The notes beneath the pieces were generated by a model. That model did no database searches. It was not told the DNA's origin and worked only from the letters and a program-made list of their open reading frames with translations. Made by a program: the position numbers and the translations under genes. A DNA stretch of 64,000 nt, from the NCBI GenBank assembly GCA_964017235.1, contig OZ024936.1, positions 47,667,028 through 47,731,027 of the forward strand, written 5' to 3'. The stretch is from Sabellastarte sp. h YS-2021 (Eukaryota; Annelida; Polychaeta; Sabellida; Sabellidae). Below are positions 47,872 through 59,839 of this stretch, in pieces. Each line of letters starts with the position of its first letter. Position 1 is the first letter of the stretch.

Positions 47872-48066
47872 CTAAAATTTACCAGGAATTTAAAATTCGC
47901 CACCTCTACAAACCTTAATTAATCCATGAAAAAAGATGCTATTTTTTTTCAGTGGAAAAAGCCTGAATTTACTATATATACATTCAACAATTCTCACCTT
48001 AATTCATTTATTAGTATTTCCACATGTGGTGAATTTCAGATATGTGGCGAATTTTACATTTCTTAC
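47872..48066. mobile_element. Short MITE, about 195 bp
   Basis: The left end GTTAGGAATCTAAAATTTAC and right end GTGGCGAATTTTACATTTC then TTAC are inverted repeats shared with the copy at 38731. It lies just upstream of TMEM241 exon 1. The ORF reading through it is not a gene. Confidence 0.6.
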
Positions 48067-49570
48067 CCTACATTTGTGAAAAGTACATGGGTTAGCATCA
48101 AGTGGGTCGATTTTTCAAGTTTTTTTCAGCGATGTGTAAAAAGTAAAATTGATAGCAACACTATATTTGGCAGATATACAGAAGAAAGTAATACAGTAGC
48201 AACATAATGTAAAATTGATTCATACCTTACATCTTTCAGCTGTAAAATTGCACAAAATCTTTTAAAAATAGCTGCACAGAACATTAATGAAGTAGGTCGA
48301 TTCGTTTGTTAAAAATCTTCTCCGATACTCATACTTTGACCATATCAGTGTTTTTTTTTAATTTATTGTTTTTAAAATTCCACAAAAAGTGTTTACAAGG
48401 AAGAAAATACCAATAAACTAATGATTAGTTGACCTGGTTAATAAATGTCATGATGCAATTGCAGTCAGGCCTTTTCCTCTCATGACAAGGGCAAAAAAAT
48501 TCAACTTAACTTTAACAGATATCAAAACATCCATATCTAATCTTTTATGTAACGAAAAGGCTGTAAAACTTACAGTATACATACATGTACTTTTATTTAC
48601 AGTGGCAGAAATTCTTGAGAAATTGGCCCACTTCATGAAATAACCCACGTCAGGCTAACCTTTGTAAATGGTTACAAATGCTAGACAAGTTCCAATAAAA
48701 TAGGTACTCCCCTTAGCTTTGGTTGTGTTTTGAAACACCCTTACATTTATCACAACCCCAAAATAGAGTGTGTTTGTAGGGTTTTGGTTTTTGGACTGAG
48801 TCCATACATTCTTCTCTGTGGTGGATGTTAAGTTAAACTATGTGTACTATGTTAGGTCTCATCCTCAAACAAACTGAGGATTACATCCTTTGTGAATGAC
48901 ATTGTTTACAAACCTTTGTTTACCTGTGTATGTTTAAACATGAGATAACTGAAACTGGAATCACTAACCCCAATTAATAATTTATTACTGCACTTCTATA
49001 TTTCGATTCTAATTTGCTACACTAGCCATGATAAGATTAAATTGCAAAAAAAGTTAAATTCCGAAAATGTTTAATCAAATTTAATCAATTGGTTTATGTG
49101 TTTTTAAAGAAAAACAATGAAAGAATCAGTTGTTTTAAAATAAAAATGTTGTAGAAACATTGTGGCATATAAATTTAGATTCAAGTATGTTTCCCTCCAT
49201 TTTTTTACAGTTATACCATTGTTTATGATATATATGATCCACATTAGATTAGATTAGATTTATTGTGTAACTGTGTTATGTATCATTTAGTTAGTGGGCT
49301 TTTGTATTGCGGTATTTTCTACTGCAGGTTTTCAAAGGCTTTTTTTCTGCTAGAGATTTTTCAGTTTACTTGACCATCAGTATCATATATTAAGTGTTTA
49401 GATAAGATTGGCATTTTGCCCTCCTTGTCCCTTAAAATGGCCAGCATTTTGTCCCCCCCCCTTGCAATATTAACTGGCGTTTTGTCCCCCAGGATTTTGT
49501 CCGCCGACATTTTGTCCGAATTTGCGTTATCCCATACTAATGGAGGCCAGTGTCTCACATAACATTCTAT

Positions 49571-49664
49571 AATGGTGGTGGATCAGTTCACGCCCGGGTT
49601 TTGGATAAATTTAGGGGTAGGTGTGAATTAGTACCCGGGCGTGAACTGGTCCACCACCACTATT
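49571..49664. repeat. GC-rich hairpin with 29-bp arms
   Basis: AATGGTGGTGGATCAGTTCA followed by CGCCCGGGT (49571-49599) pairs with ACCCGGGCG followed by TGAACTGGTCCACCACCAC (from 49633), with one mismatch over most of its length and a loop of about 33 nt. It stands out from the AT-rich surroundings. A tiny MITE or fold-back element is likely. Confidence 0.7.
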
Positions 49665-49796
49665 AGGGCGGGGGGGGGGGGGGGGGGAGGGAGAGATTTT
49701 CCGTCGGTTTGCCGAGCGGCGCCTCTATCTTTACTTGTCCCGAATTATTTCTGTAAATAGAGGAATAAATTTGGGAACTAATCGGCTTTGTTTTAC

Positions 49797-49870
49797 CTTA
49801 TCAATGCAAGTAGGTCACTTTTAACGCGTTACCGGACAGAAGAATGACATGGCGCCAAAGAATACTACGT
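49797..49870 (-). promoter_or_regulatory. Possible TMEM241 5'UTR exon and promoter
   Basis: TMEM241 exon 1 appears to begin at an acceptor (minus-strand ...CTCATAG before 47801), so an upstream non-coding exon is expected. A GC-richer patch containing GGCGCC ends, on the minus strand, in AAG followed by GTAAAA (GT at 49795-49796), a usable donor. It holds only a nine-codon ORF. No other evidence supports it. Confidence 0.25.
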
Positions 49871-49902
49871 ATATTATCGCCCAAAATATTTTTGCCTTAC
49901 TT

Positions 49903-50528
49903 TATCACGCTTTCCAAATGTATTTCACTCACGTTAAAAATATGCAGCAACCAGTAGAAATACACTGAATTTTACTCTGTCATATTGTACACACAACCTT
50001 TGACACATAAAAGTAAAAAAAAACACCTCCAATCTTAACCCGTTACCACAAACCGATTGGGATACATACTACGTGTATATCACAGATATAACTGTTCCGG
50101 AAATCGGGATAGTATTGAGTAGAAGCATAGAATTTATAGCTTAGATTTAGATTTAGTTGTTGTTTTACGTCGCGTTCAACAACCAGGGTCATATTGCGAG
50201 GGGTAGTTTACAGATGGAGGAAACCAGTGCATACTGCACTGTAAACCATCAGGCATCAGCAAGTAACTACCAACTTTCCAACATGAAGGACCCGGCCCGA
50301 GATACGAACCAGCGGCCTCAGAGGTTGGAGGCAAGAACTCTAATCTCTACACCACTGAGCCCCCTAGAATTTATAGCATTTTTAAAAGTAATTGGCCGAA
50401 CTTAAAAATCAGGGCTGTTTTAAATCCAACTAAGTGTAATCTTCCCTAGAAGAGATCACAATTTTGATTCTACCTAGAGAAATTTAAAGCATCCAAGCAA
50501 AATTAAATTTTGATTTTGCTATAGGCAA
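49903..50528 (+). repeat. Duplicated block, copy 1
   Basis: CACGCTTTCCAAATGTATTT through TTTTGATTTTGCTATAGGCA is repeated at 51743-52351 with scattered substitutions and small indels (for example loss of ACGTG near 50071). It includes the SINE at 50141-50364 and that SINE's target-site duplications. Confidence 0.85.
50141..50364 (-). repeat. tRNA-derived SINE with 13-bp TSD
   Basis: Minus orientation. The head GGGGGCTCAGTGGTGTAGAG has an A-box-like TGGTGTAGAGATTAGAGT and a B-box-like GGTTCGTATCTCGGG. The body has TTTACGTCGCGTTCAACAAC and CAGGGTCATATTGCGA. It is flanked by TAGAATTTATAGC at 50128-50140 and 50365-50377. Confidence 0.85.
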
Positions 50529-51742
50529 CATTAAACATTTATAAGTTCATTTAGTAAAACTTTAATCTTGCTCAGTCAACAATATTTGCATTGGCAAAAA
50601 TTAAAGTTTTAAAGTTCATCTTATAAACATGTAATGTGGTGTTGCTGGAATTTAAAACTTGATTTTGTCTATTGAAATGAACATCCTAAAGCTAATTAAA
50701 CATGATATATGTAACTGGGTAGATTTTAAGTTGTTGTATAACCTATACTCTCTATGCTCAAATGGTTGGGGGTATGGGTGATATGTGAAGTCTCTGGAAA
50801 GTTTAACACTACATGGACTTTGATTTTCCTTGATAAATTAGCTGGGGGAGAATGAATTTTTCACAGGGTATATTAATTACCTAATAGCATGGTGATTTTC
50901 CTCTTATCATCAAACCCAGCAAGGGGAACCTGTTTTGGTCCTTGAGCATGAAGTGTCTAGTTTGAAGTGGGAACTACATTGAAACCATTTTCTTCAAAAT
51001 TTACCACCATAGATGAGGGGAATAGAGTGTTCTGTCACCTTGGTAGCTACTCTTTAAAAAAATAAAACTCTTTTTTTTTGCTGGGACCTTCCTGACTGTG
51101 TTGGTACCATTCTGTTCAGAAGAGACTTAGCCCAGTTCTTGGAGATATTGACAGAGCCCCCAAACTCTGCTATTAGACTACTGTTTTGATCCTTTAAGAT
51201 CGCTGTAGCTGTGTTATTACAATAGTGTCATTAATGACCCCTGCCTCTTCTCTGATAGCCTGCAAATGTTGAATAATAGCCTGGACACTGTCCTAGAATC
51301 AGTAGCTGCCTCTCTTGTTGGGTGGTAATGAGTCTATATCTACTTATAGTTGGCTGCCTTTGTAGCTCCTTCTGATAAGCTTTTACCATCCTACAGACAG
51401 TTGACTAGTTCCATTGTGGGCCTTATACTTTCTAATCTTCAGTCTTAACTCAGGTGACTGAGTACCATATTTTCCCCTCTTTTTTGACTATTTGGGTTTG
51501 TGACAAATAATATCTCCTTATTGGCAGCAAAACACTGTTGAGTCCTCTCTGGTTTAGCACACTTGTTGGGATCTGATAAGCCCTTTGCAGCAGTAAACTC
51601 TTCACATGTAGCAATTATGCAAAACAACTACTGTGAAATGTTCAGGGGATTTATATGCAAAAATTAATTCCTTCAGTTTATTCATCAAAGAAATTACTTT
51701 CTGTTGAATTTCACCTAGCAAGGTTTAATCTTTGAGCAGGTT
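50529..51742. other. Spacer between the duplicated blocks
   Basis: Moderately complex sequence with no intact ORF above 60 codons. The minus strand has short open stretches (for example 51445-51627) without recognisable motifs. A decayed retroelement is possible but unsupported. Confidence 0.35.
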
Positions 51743-52351
51743 TCACGCTTTCCAAATGTATTTTACTCACATTAAAAATATGCAGCAACAAGTAGAAATA
51801 CATTGAATTTTACTCTGTCATATTGTATACACAACCTTTCACACATAAAAGTAAAAAAAAACCTCCATTCTTAGCCCATTACTACAAACTGATTGGGATA
51901 CATACTATATCACGGATATAACTGTTCTAGAAATCGGGATAGAATAGAGTAGAAGCATACAATTTATAGCTTAGATTTAGTTGTTGTTTTACGTCGCGTT
52001 CAACAACCAGGGTCATATTGCGATGGGTAGTTTATAGATGGAGGAAACCAGTGCACACTGCACTGTAAACCACCGGGCATCGGCAAATAACCACCAACTT
52101 TCCAACATGCGCCAGGCCCGAGATGCGAACCGGCGGCCTCAGAGGTTGGAGGCATGAACCCTAACCACTACACCACCGAACCCCCTAGAATTTATCGCAT
52201 TTTTTAAAGTAATCGGCCGAACTTAAAAATCAGGGCTGTTTTAAATCCAACTAAGCGTAATCTCCCCTGGAAGAGATCACAATTTTGATTCTACCTAGAG
52301 GGATTTAAAGCATCAAAGACAAAATTAAAATTTTGATTTTGCTATAAGCAA
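51743..52351 (+). repeat. Duplicated block, copy 2, with SINE at 51971-52185
   Basis: Second copy of 49903-50528. The SINE here has the same flanks in diverged form (ACAATTTATAGC before 51971, TAGAATTTATCGC at 52186-52198), so the block was duplicated after the SINE inserted. A poly-C run follows at about 52507-52528. Confidence 0.85.
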
Positions 52352-52784
52352 CAAAATACAAAAGAATACAAAGGACGTAGGTTCAAACTCAGGTACAGGT
52401 AGATATGTAGTGGCTTGGATGAACAGTAAAAATGGTCGTCCTCTGTCATTGGGCCCTATCTGCAGTGGCAGGCTAAAAAACCTCAAAGATATCGATGAAT
52501 GGTCATCCTTAACCCCCCCCCCCCCCCCCACATGTACAGGCAGATTAGTTAAATACAGCTTTGAGGTTTGTTGTATGTAGAGACACTGCGCTGAGTATAA
52601 AATACACAATAAAATATACAACAGCAAATTTCAGACAGCCATGCTTTCGGTCGGAGCTCACAACATTTAGTATGTCTCAAAAATAAAGCTGTTGTAGTTT
52701 TTTTGGGGGAATGTAAACAAACAAATTGATCTCTACAGTACAGTGGGGGTATAAAATAACTGCTGATTATTCAATAAAGTCATA
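52352..52784. promoter_or_regulatory. Region upstream of the pyrophosphokinase-like gene
   Basis: This holds the poly-C run and then AT-rich DNA up to the start codon at 52785. No TATA box or clear initiator was seen. Assigned as 5' flank or 5'UTR by position only. Confidence 0.25.
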
Positions 52785-55700
52785 ATGCTGCGCCCACCGA
52801 GTATGAATGCCAGTTGGAGAAATCCTATATGGGTATATGCCCATCCAACAATGGAAGAACTAGCAGAAAAAATTGTGGAAACTTGTATTGAAAATTGCCC
52901 TGACACCCCTGTAAATGAATCAGTGAGTATTTTCATTGAAAAGAGAAACTGGTACTAATAAGGTGCCCTGAAAATTGAAGGTGAAAATGACAAAGAGATA
53001 AACAATAAAATGAAAAAAGTAATTGAAAAAAAAGATGAATTTTGTTGTAATTATTATAATTTTTGCAAATTTCAGTTGTTTTGGTGACTTAATGGTGGAT
53101 TCAGTTATTGTCATTTTCCTTGAATTATACTGATGCAGTAGACAGTCTGTTGTCTAACTTTTTGAAGATAAAATAATGCATTGAATAATTTGGTTTCATG
53201 TAAACATAGTGTCAAATTGCTGCAAAATTGTATCTATATTGGTGATCGAATAGACTTCTATGCAATTCTAAATGTTTTACACATTCCTTTTTCAACGCAT
53301 AGATATATTTTCATATTTTTATGTTTCTGTTGTGTCAGATTATTGGTGAGCATTTGTAGCTGGGCTTCATTGAAATGTTATTTAATACAAGCTAGACTCA
53401 CATTAGACCGAGTTTCTGTCCTGACGCCAATTGCTATTGATATGTTGATGGACACAAAGGCGAGGGACAGAGTTCACATGTACTAGTTTTCTGTGTAAAT
53501 CTCGAACTGTGGAAAATTATTTTCTTTACTTTACAAAGTAATTATTATGTCCATGTAGCTGTATCCGGTTTACAGTACATATGCTGTTTAACTAGGCTGA
53601 TTTTACAAGCAAAAAATTTCTTTTATAGATAATTATGTACTGTTGACGGTTTGTTTACATTTTAAAATCAGGTTGAAATACATGCATACCAGTTTGATTG
53701 GCATTTAAATATTAGTGAACGGCACATAAACATAAAAAAAGAATTCAAATAACACTTTATACTTGTTGTAATATGCCCAGAAATATGCCGTTCAAAATTT
53801 ACAAAAAAAACAAGTACATGTGAGCTCTGTCCCTCGCCATGGTGTCCATCAACATATCAATAGCAATTATTTATAACATTGCATGAAACACCATGTAAGA
53901 CTTACATGGTGTTTCATGCAATGTTCAAATATAAAAGTTAATACTATTTAGTACTTACCATGTATGTACTAAGTAGTATTAATTTTTAAATTACCTTTAT
54001 TAATTACATTGTAAGTACTAAGTAGTATTAATTTTTAAATTACATTTATTAATTAGTGAGGAGACCTCGCATATTGCTGAAATTATGTCCTTTGATTGGC
54101 TAGCATTTAAACACCATAACTGGATAGGCTACCTAGATCTGATTATCTTAAACTGTTTTTGAAATTACATCTGTTTAGATCTTTACATCTTTATTCATAA
54201 TGAAGTGAGAGTGTGAGAAGATAAATGGAATAAATGTGTAAGAAAAATGATTATTGGGTAATTATTAGTCGAATCTTGGATTTGAGTTATGTACTGGGTT
54301 CTGGTTGTTATTTAAAAACGCCATTTTATCCTATAGAAGCTAAAGGTATATGCAATATCTATACACATATATTAATTATAAGAGGTACTGTATATACTCT
54401 GTCATTTTGTTTTTTGTTTAATATTTTCTTTAATGTGCAGTTTATGAAATGAATACACTGTCTAGCCTTTGTCTAGCTTCTTGCAAAATACCAGGATGTA
54501 GAAAATCTTTTGTGTATTTCTTTGTTATCTGGTGCTCATTCGAGTAATTTTCCCCAATATAAATGTCTGGTTCTTCAACACATGACTTCCAGACATGTCT
54601 TCCAAACATACTAAAAGGTTCAATAGACAATATTCAATAAACAGTCTTTTATGCTTGTGTTGGTGATTATTCAAAACACTGGTAGAAACACCATTTACAT
54701 ATTTGGAAGTGGCAGTATTAAAAATGTGGGTGCAAGTTTTTGCAGAAATAAAAGTTTAGAAAAGTGATCTTTGTCATGAATACAAAGTCAGAAACTTAAT
54801 TGAAAATGGTTTACAAGAAAGTCATGGGGTGTGTGATATATAACGTTATACATATGTACAGAATTAGTTTAAATTGTTTCTAGTTGTTATAGATCACACC
54901 TTGTCCTTTAAACTTGTAATTGATGAAATACCGTAATTCATTCAATTGACACCCAGGGAAATTCACTTAATTATGGGGAGGCCCCAGATAACATTCTACT
55001 ATCTACAAAACACTAGAGAATAGTCATAAAACATTAACATTATGTTTTTACTTTGGGTGAATGCTAACGTAACAGTGACTACAGTAGGCAACATATTTTT
55101 TTTGATTAGATTTTGTTTAATATCAAGTAAAGTTTCCATCATATATGTCAACCATGGTAATATTAAGCAGAACCTTTACAATGTAACTTGTCGGAGTTGA
55201 ACCAGTAGAACCAAAATAGTGACATTAGTATTGGCCCTAGCTCTAGTACAAATGTAACTTTTACAACAGACAAGGCAATAAATCAATCTTTGTTATGTGC
55301 AACATGTAAATTTTTGCAGTTGCAAGTGAATGTGAAGATATAAATTGTCTTCTGTTTTGTGCAAAGTCAAGGCATTTTCCAAGTTACAGTTTGAAGCATT
55401 AGACAGCCCAAAAATCTGTCTTTCATTAGCCATGTTAAGACAACTTAAGTCCAATTTAAGTACTAATTGGAAAGGCGTTGGTCTAATATTCACTTGCATC
55501 ATTGTATAGGTAATCTTTGAATGTGGAAAGGGAAGTAAAACATATATGCCCATGAATCCCAAGGCAAGCAAGTACCAACCTTATGACAATACATGATGAA
55601 ATGGACAAAACTAACATTTGACTTATGATGTAATCTTAGAACAAGGCCTTCACATTGTTTCTCTTACTGATCATATAATATTTATAAATTTTGTTTTATT

Positions 55701-58700
55701 TAATAATTTAAAGTCAATTATATTATTCATGCAAGGTAACCATATAGAAATAAAAGACAAATTTACCTTTAGCTCTTGTATCAGAAATCTACTTATAATT
55801 TTGATATTGAGAACTATGATTTATAGCTCGCCCACCATTTCTCCTATAATCTTATTTTACAAATTTGAAGCTTACTTCACAACCTTCAGCTTTTCACCTG
55901 CAGTGTCTCATCCTTAATAATTACTGATCTCTGAATTTTCTTGTTTGATGTTCCTCAGAATCTACTTCAACCCAGTAACTGTATTCAGATAGAGATTAAA
56001 TACTAGAGAAATACCATTAGAGTTAGAATTACCTAGTGTTGATTACTCTGCAAATAGACGCAACTGAAACTGAGCCAGCTATATGTCTTTAAAGTGTCAT
56101 GTATACATCCAAATCTTAACTAACTGTATGTAACATGTGTCAACGAAATCCCATGCATTCAGCATCTACCATAAATGAGGCAGAAATTAAAACACATGAT
56201 TCAAAGAATTTTGGCTCATAGTGAATCAGAAGTTAGCATGGAACAGTGTTGTCTTGTGTATTAATCACAGACACTCTCATTATAAATTTGGTAGTAAAGT
56301 AAAGGGGCGTGAATTAGAAAATATATGGTATATGTAAAGATCAGTATTAATCTTCATTTGTAGGTCACTGTTTAAAATGTACAATGAAAAAGTCATGCAT
56401 GGGGATTATATGTCTTTATGATGAGATACAGTTTATTTTGGATCACAAAAAAGTATTCATCTGGTGGCTCTACACATGAAAGCATGTGGGCAGTGACAGT
56501 TTCATAGCATGGCAAACACCACATGACCAATTTAATAAATTTGTTTGGGTTCTGCAAATCTATTTAGAATTTCTCCCTCAGAAAAGGTTATTGCCTTCTC
56601 TGTTAGGATTTTCATTTGTAAAGCTATCATAAAAACACATTTTAACAGTCTTGGTAAATGACATTATTCTATTCAAAAACACTATTAAACATCTTGAACG
56701 TTATTGGGTACTAATGAGCTCTCTCCTTGTTACTCATGTGGTATATTGTTATCTAAGTACAATTATTCTGGGTTTAACTCAACTTTAATATAAGATTCGA
56801 CTTTGTGGTTGTCTGAAAGACAGCCACTGTTCCCTTGTTGATGTATGTTCTGATACAAAATATTAATAAGAAAATAATTTGTATGAATTTTTCCTTTTAG
56901 GTTAAATATCAGGTAGGGTTAGTTTTTTGTATGTGTAAAGATTGCTTTTTATTGTTTGCAATTGCTTTATAAAATGTGGTATTGTAGGTTGATATTTTTA
57001 TTTGCTCAGTTGAACAAAATAGTGGAAAATACATTTTGTTTTATGATATTCGTTATAATTCCTTTACCAATGTTTGTCTGTTTTCAGACACATCCCTGAA
57101 ATAACCCAGTTTTAATCAATAGTTTTAATAGGTGTAGGAAGTTAATACTTGGTTAGGCCATTGGTTGGGGCGGGGGATGTAGGTGTGCAACGTCATGGTG
57201 TGACCTTGATTTGACCATTGACCTATAAAATCTTGTCCGGGCTATATCTTGGAAATGTAATGTGTAGGAAGTTGACACTTAGTAGGGACATTACTTAGGG
57301 GTTGTAGATGTGCAACATCATGGTGTGATCTTGATTTGACCTTGTTGTAGTGACCACGAGTTTTAACATCTTGTCCGGGCTATTTTTTGGATTCCGTAAG
57401 GAGTAGAACATTGACACGTGGTAGGGATATTGGTTAGGGTGTGTAAGTGTGCATCATGGTGTGCCCTTTAACTTTTTCTTTGCCAAAGTGTGTTCACCTA
57501 CCATATGTGAGACATATTTGTCTTATGACAAAGACATATGGATTGCTGCAACTGAATATTATAATATTATGTACTTTTACATAATTGTACTATTTCCATT
57601 GACAGCTATTCTCCAGTTAATAAATTTGACAGCTTCATAATTTTTAATTTACTGATTAATGCTGTCATCTTGCTATTGGATTGTCTTGTTTTTAATACAC
57701 TATCTTCACATACATTTTGTGTCTCTTAGAAGTTATTTTATCGACATAATTTAGACCTTTATAAACCTGACACTGCTCTGAAAGTATCCCCGATCTTTGT
57801 ACTGTTTCACTACTTCTATGTCTCATGGTGTTGAAAATTATTTCCCCAGGCTGTGGGGTACGGGCATCTCCGATGCTATTTTTCTATGATGCAATAGGCT
57901 ACATTATTAATTATCTCTACTTCTTTTGTGTGACTACACATATTTGAAATGAAGTGTGACATACACTGTGAGCTTTTATCATGGCATGTGTATAAAGTGA
58001 AAATGCGATTTCCAGTACGTACAAGGAAAATTTCATTTTATGCATGAAATATGTAAACCTAGAATGTATTTCAGCATGCTGTATACTTTGATATATTCTT
58101 GTTGCAAAATTACCAGGTTTGCATGGGTAACAAGAACCTGAAGTCCTGTCAAAATATTGTGTAATATATTGAAGTATTTTCATGTAAAAATTAATGAGGG
58201 TTTTAAATTTTGAATGATTATGTTAAATATAAATTTAGCATCCAGATGAATCTATGTGTCTATCTAGGTTGTTCAAATTAATTGCTTGTTATTTGCTGTG
58301 GTATTTTGCTATGCCTTTTTGGAAAACTAGTTTGTTCATTAGCAGTGTGTAATAAAGACTGAGTGTTGGTGCTTTTTGTTTGGTAACTGTTTATCCCATT
58401 TATGCTTGAAGGATGCAAGGTATTCAATTTCAGGAAATGATATGACCACATGTGATGCAGTTGAATACATCTTGTTTTCTTGTCCATTACAGGTTAATTT
58501 GAGTATGCAAAATGTATAAAAGAAAAAGAAAACTTTGATGAGATATCCAAGAAATCCTTTCAGATCTAATTTGTAATTTTTTAAATAAGACAAGCTATCC
58601 TTGTATGTTCAGTTGAAATATTACTAAATGTTGAGGTGACCTGTTGAGATGACCTTGAAATTGGTGCCAATAAATAAAATATTATTGTGTAATTGTTACA

Positions 58701-59839
58701 TGACATATATATATATAGAAAGTGTAGCTGTCATGCAAGAGTGTTTTACTATTATATTACTTTCCTCTTGCTGGACTATTGTCTGAAGACAAATAGTAAT
58801 TTTCATTTAACAGTTCTTATGTTGTTTATCAAGTTTAGGTCAACTAGCATTCATAAATTTTGGATGAAACAGTACCAAAAAATTATTTTTCTTCTGCTTG
58901 ATTAACTGTACTCTTAAGGAAATGTCCCTGTTACTATTTCCTCTTTTCTAAGTCGCTATGTGTTTTATTTAGGAATGGTTTCGGATAAAAAGAAAGCCAG
59001 AATTTAGAAAGACAATTCAGTGGGGGAAGTTCAGTGATGGGTTCCCAAATCTTTTTATTGAAGATGTTAAAGAGATGGCTGGAAAGGATGGTAAGTGCGC
59101 CAATTTAATTTCAGAAGATATTTAAAGTATTGTAAAATCTGCCATAGTATGTGAACTGTCCACCCAAATAAGTCTCCTTGACCTCTTTAAACAGAACTTT
59201 GTTTTAGTAAAAGAGTTTGGAATTCTCCAGAGTGTTTGAAATTTGTCACTAATAATGGGACATTAGCTAAAATTAATAGAAAAGAGCCAATTTTGGGGCA
59301 CCAATGTCATGTAAAAATTACGTCATGGTCCTTAACAAAGTTACACAGGTGGTAAGTAAATGGTCATAGAGATAAAAAGTCTTCAAACTTTTCACCTCTA
59401 GGTGGTGTATTAATAACAAAATTGTACACACGTAGTGACAAAATGTACCTAAACAATGATTGCCATGACATTTGTTTTTTGTTATATCACCCTTTAACCA
59501 TTTTTTGGTGTGATAATTTTTGAAGACTGTGTATCTGTATGACTGTTTTTCTCAGTGAGCACCTGTGTAATAAGGTGGTGATTTATTTGTGTAAAGGCTG
59601 TAACTTATACACAGATTGTAAGGTTTGCTTGTGTCGATGCTTATTTTATCAAAAGAAATCCAGGTTAACTTCCACAAAACAGTTGAAAGTAGTAATTTAT
59701 GTTTCACTTTTGCTAAGGTATGAAGGGGACAATACTTCTTTAATAATGAAATGGTGTTGTTTTCAGTAATCTTTCTGGCTAGTTTCCATTCTCCAGAGGT
59801 TATATTTGAGCAGCTGTCTGTAATCTACGCAATGCCAAG
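52785..59839 (+). CDS. Ribose-phosphate pyrophosphokinase-like protein, 5' three exons, partial
   Basis: PRPP synthetases make phosphoribosyl pyrophosphate from ribose-5-phosphate and ATP. Exons: 52785-52922 (46 codons, GTGAGT donor, phase 0), 58973-59090 (GTAAGT donor, phase 1) and 59767-59839 (GTAATG donor, phase 2). Together they give about 109 residues. The conserved N-terminal half-domain is clear: QWGKFSDGFPNLFIEDVK aligns with the FSDGE.. region of bacterial enzymes. KDVIFLASFHSPEVIFEQ and LSVIYAMP then match the divergent PRPP-synthetase class that includes plant PRS4 and related invertebrate proteins, rather than PRPS1/2. An in-frame TGA at 52764-52766 precedes the first ATG (52785); a second in-frame ATG at 52803 could also start. 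I see no fourth exon before 64000. Activity cannot be judged from this part. Confidence 0.83.
53403..53869. mobile_element. Palindromic repeat, second copy
   Basis: The left arm TTAGACCGAGTTTCTGTCCT, then ATTGATATGTTGATGGACAC and GGCGAGGGACAGAG, is mirrored on the right by CTCTGTCCCTCGCC, GTGTCCATCAACATATCAAT and AGCAATTA. The right arm stops there. It lies in intron 1 of the pyrophosphokinase-like gene and gives the undisturbed reference for the split copy at 6915/13689. Confidence 0.75.
53875..53925. repeat. Perfect 25-bp palindrome with 1-nt centre
   Basis: Positions 53875-53899 (AACATTGCATGAAACACCAT then GTAAG) are exactly complementary to 53901-53925, around a single A. It begins 6 bp after the truncated right arm of the palindromic repeat. 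A 54-bp direct repeat (GTACTAAGTAGTATTAATTT) follows at about 53967-54055. Confidence 0.9.
53926..57114. other. Intron 1 of the pyrophosphokinase-like gene
   Basis: AT-rich DNA. ORFs of 92-99 codons (55293-55571, 55618-55917) are hydrophobic by composition only and lack splice signals or domains. Nothing else was recognised. Confidence 0.4.
57115..57485 (-). repeat. GGTCA-rich satellite, inverted fragment, about 2.5 copies
   Basis: TAGGAAGTTAATACTTGGT, GTGCAACGTCATGGTGTGAC and ATAAAATCTTGTCCGGGCTA are the reverse complement of the 23340-24965 monomer. The last unit decays near 57485. Confidence 0.85.
57486..58972. other. Intron 1 of the pyrophosphokinase-like gene, 3' part
   Basis: AT-rich, no repeats or exons recognised. 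It ends in a usable acceptor (GTTTTATTTAG at 58972). Confidence 0.4.

Larger units (their letters stand above)
48067..49902. other. TMEM241 upstream region
   Basis: Mostly featureless AT-rich DNA. Near 49440-49520 CATTTTGTCC/GGATTTTGTCCG repeats several times. A 29-bp-arm hairpin lies at 49571-49664, and a poly-G run of about 20 follows at 49668-49688. No exon beyond the possible 5'UTR exon was found. Confidence 0.4.

Noticed and set aside
50281-50364. tRNA gene on the minus strand
   Set aside because: A- and B-box-like motifs are present, but there is no cloverleaf, and the unit is flanked by target duplications and repeated elsewhere. It is a SINE head.
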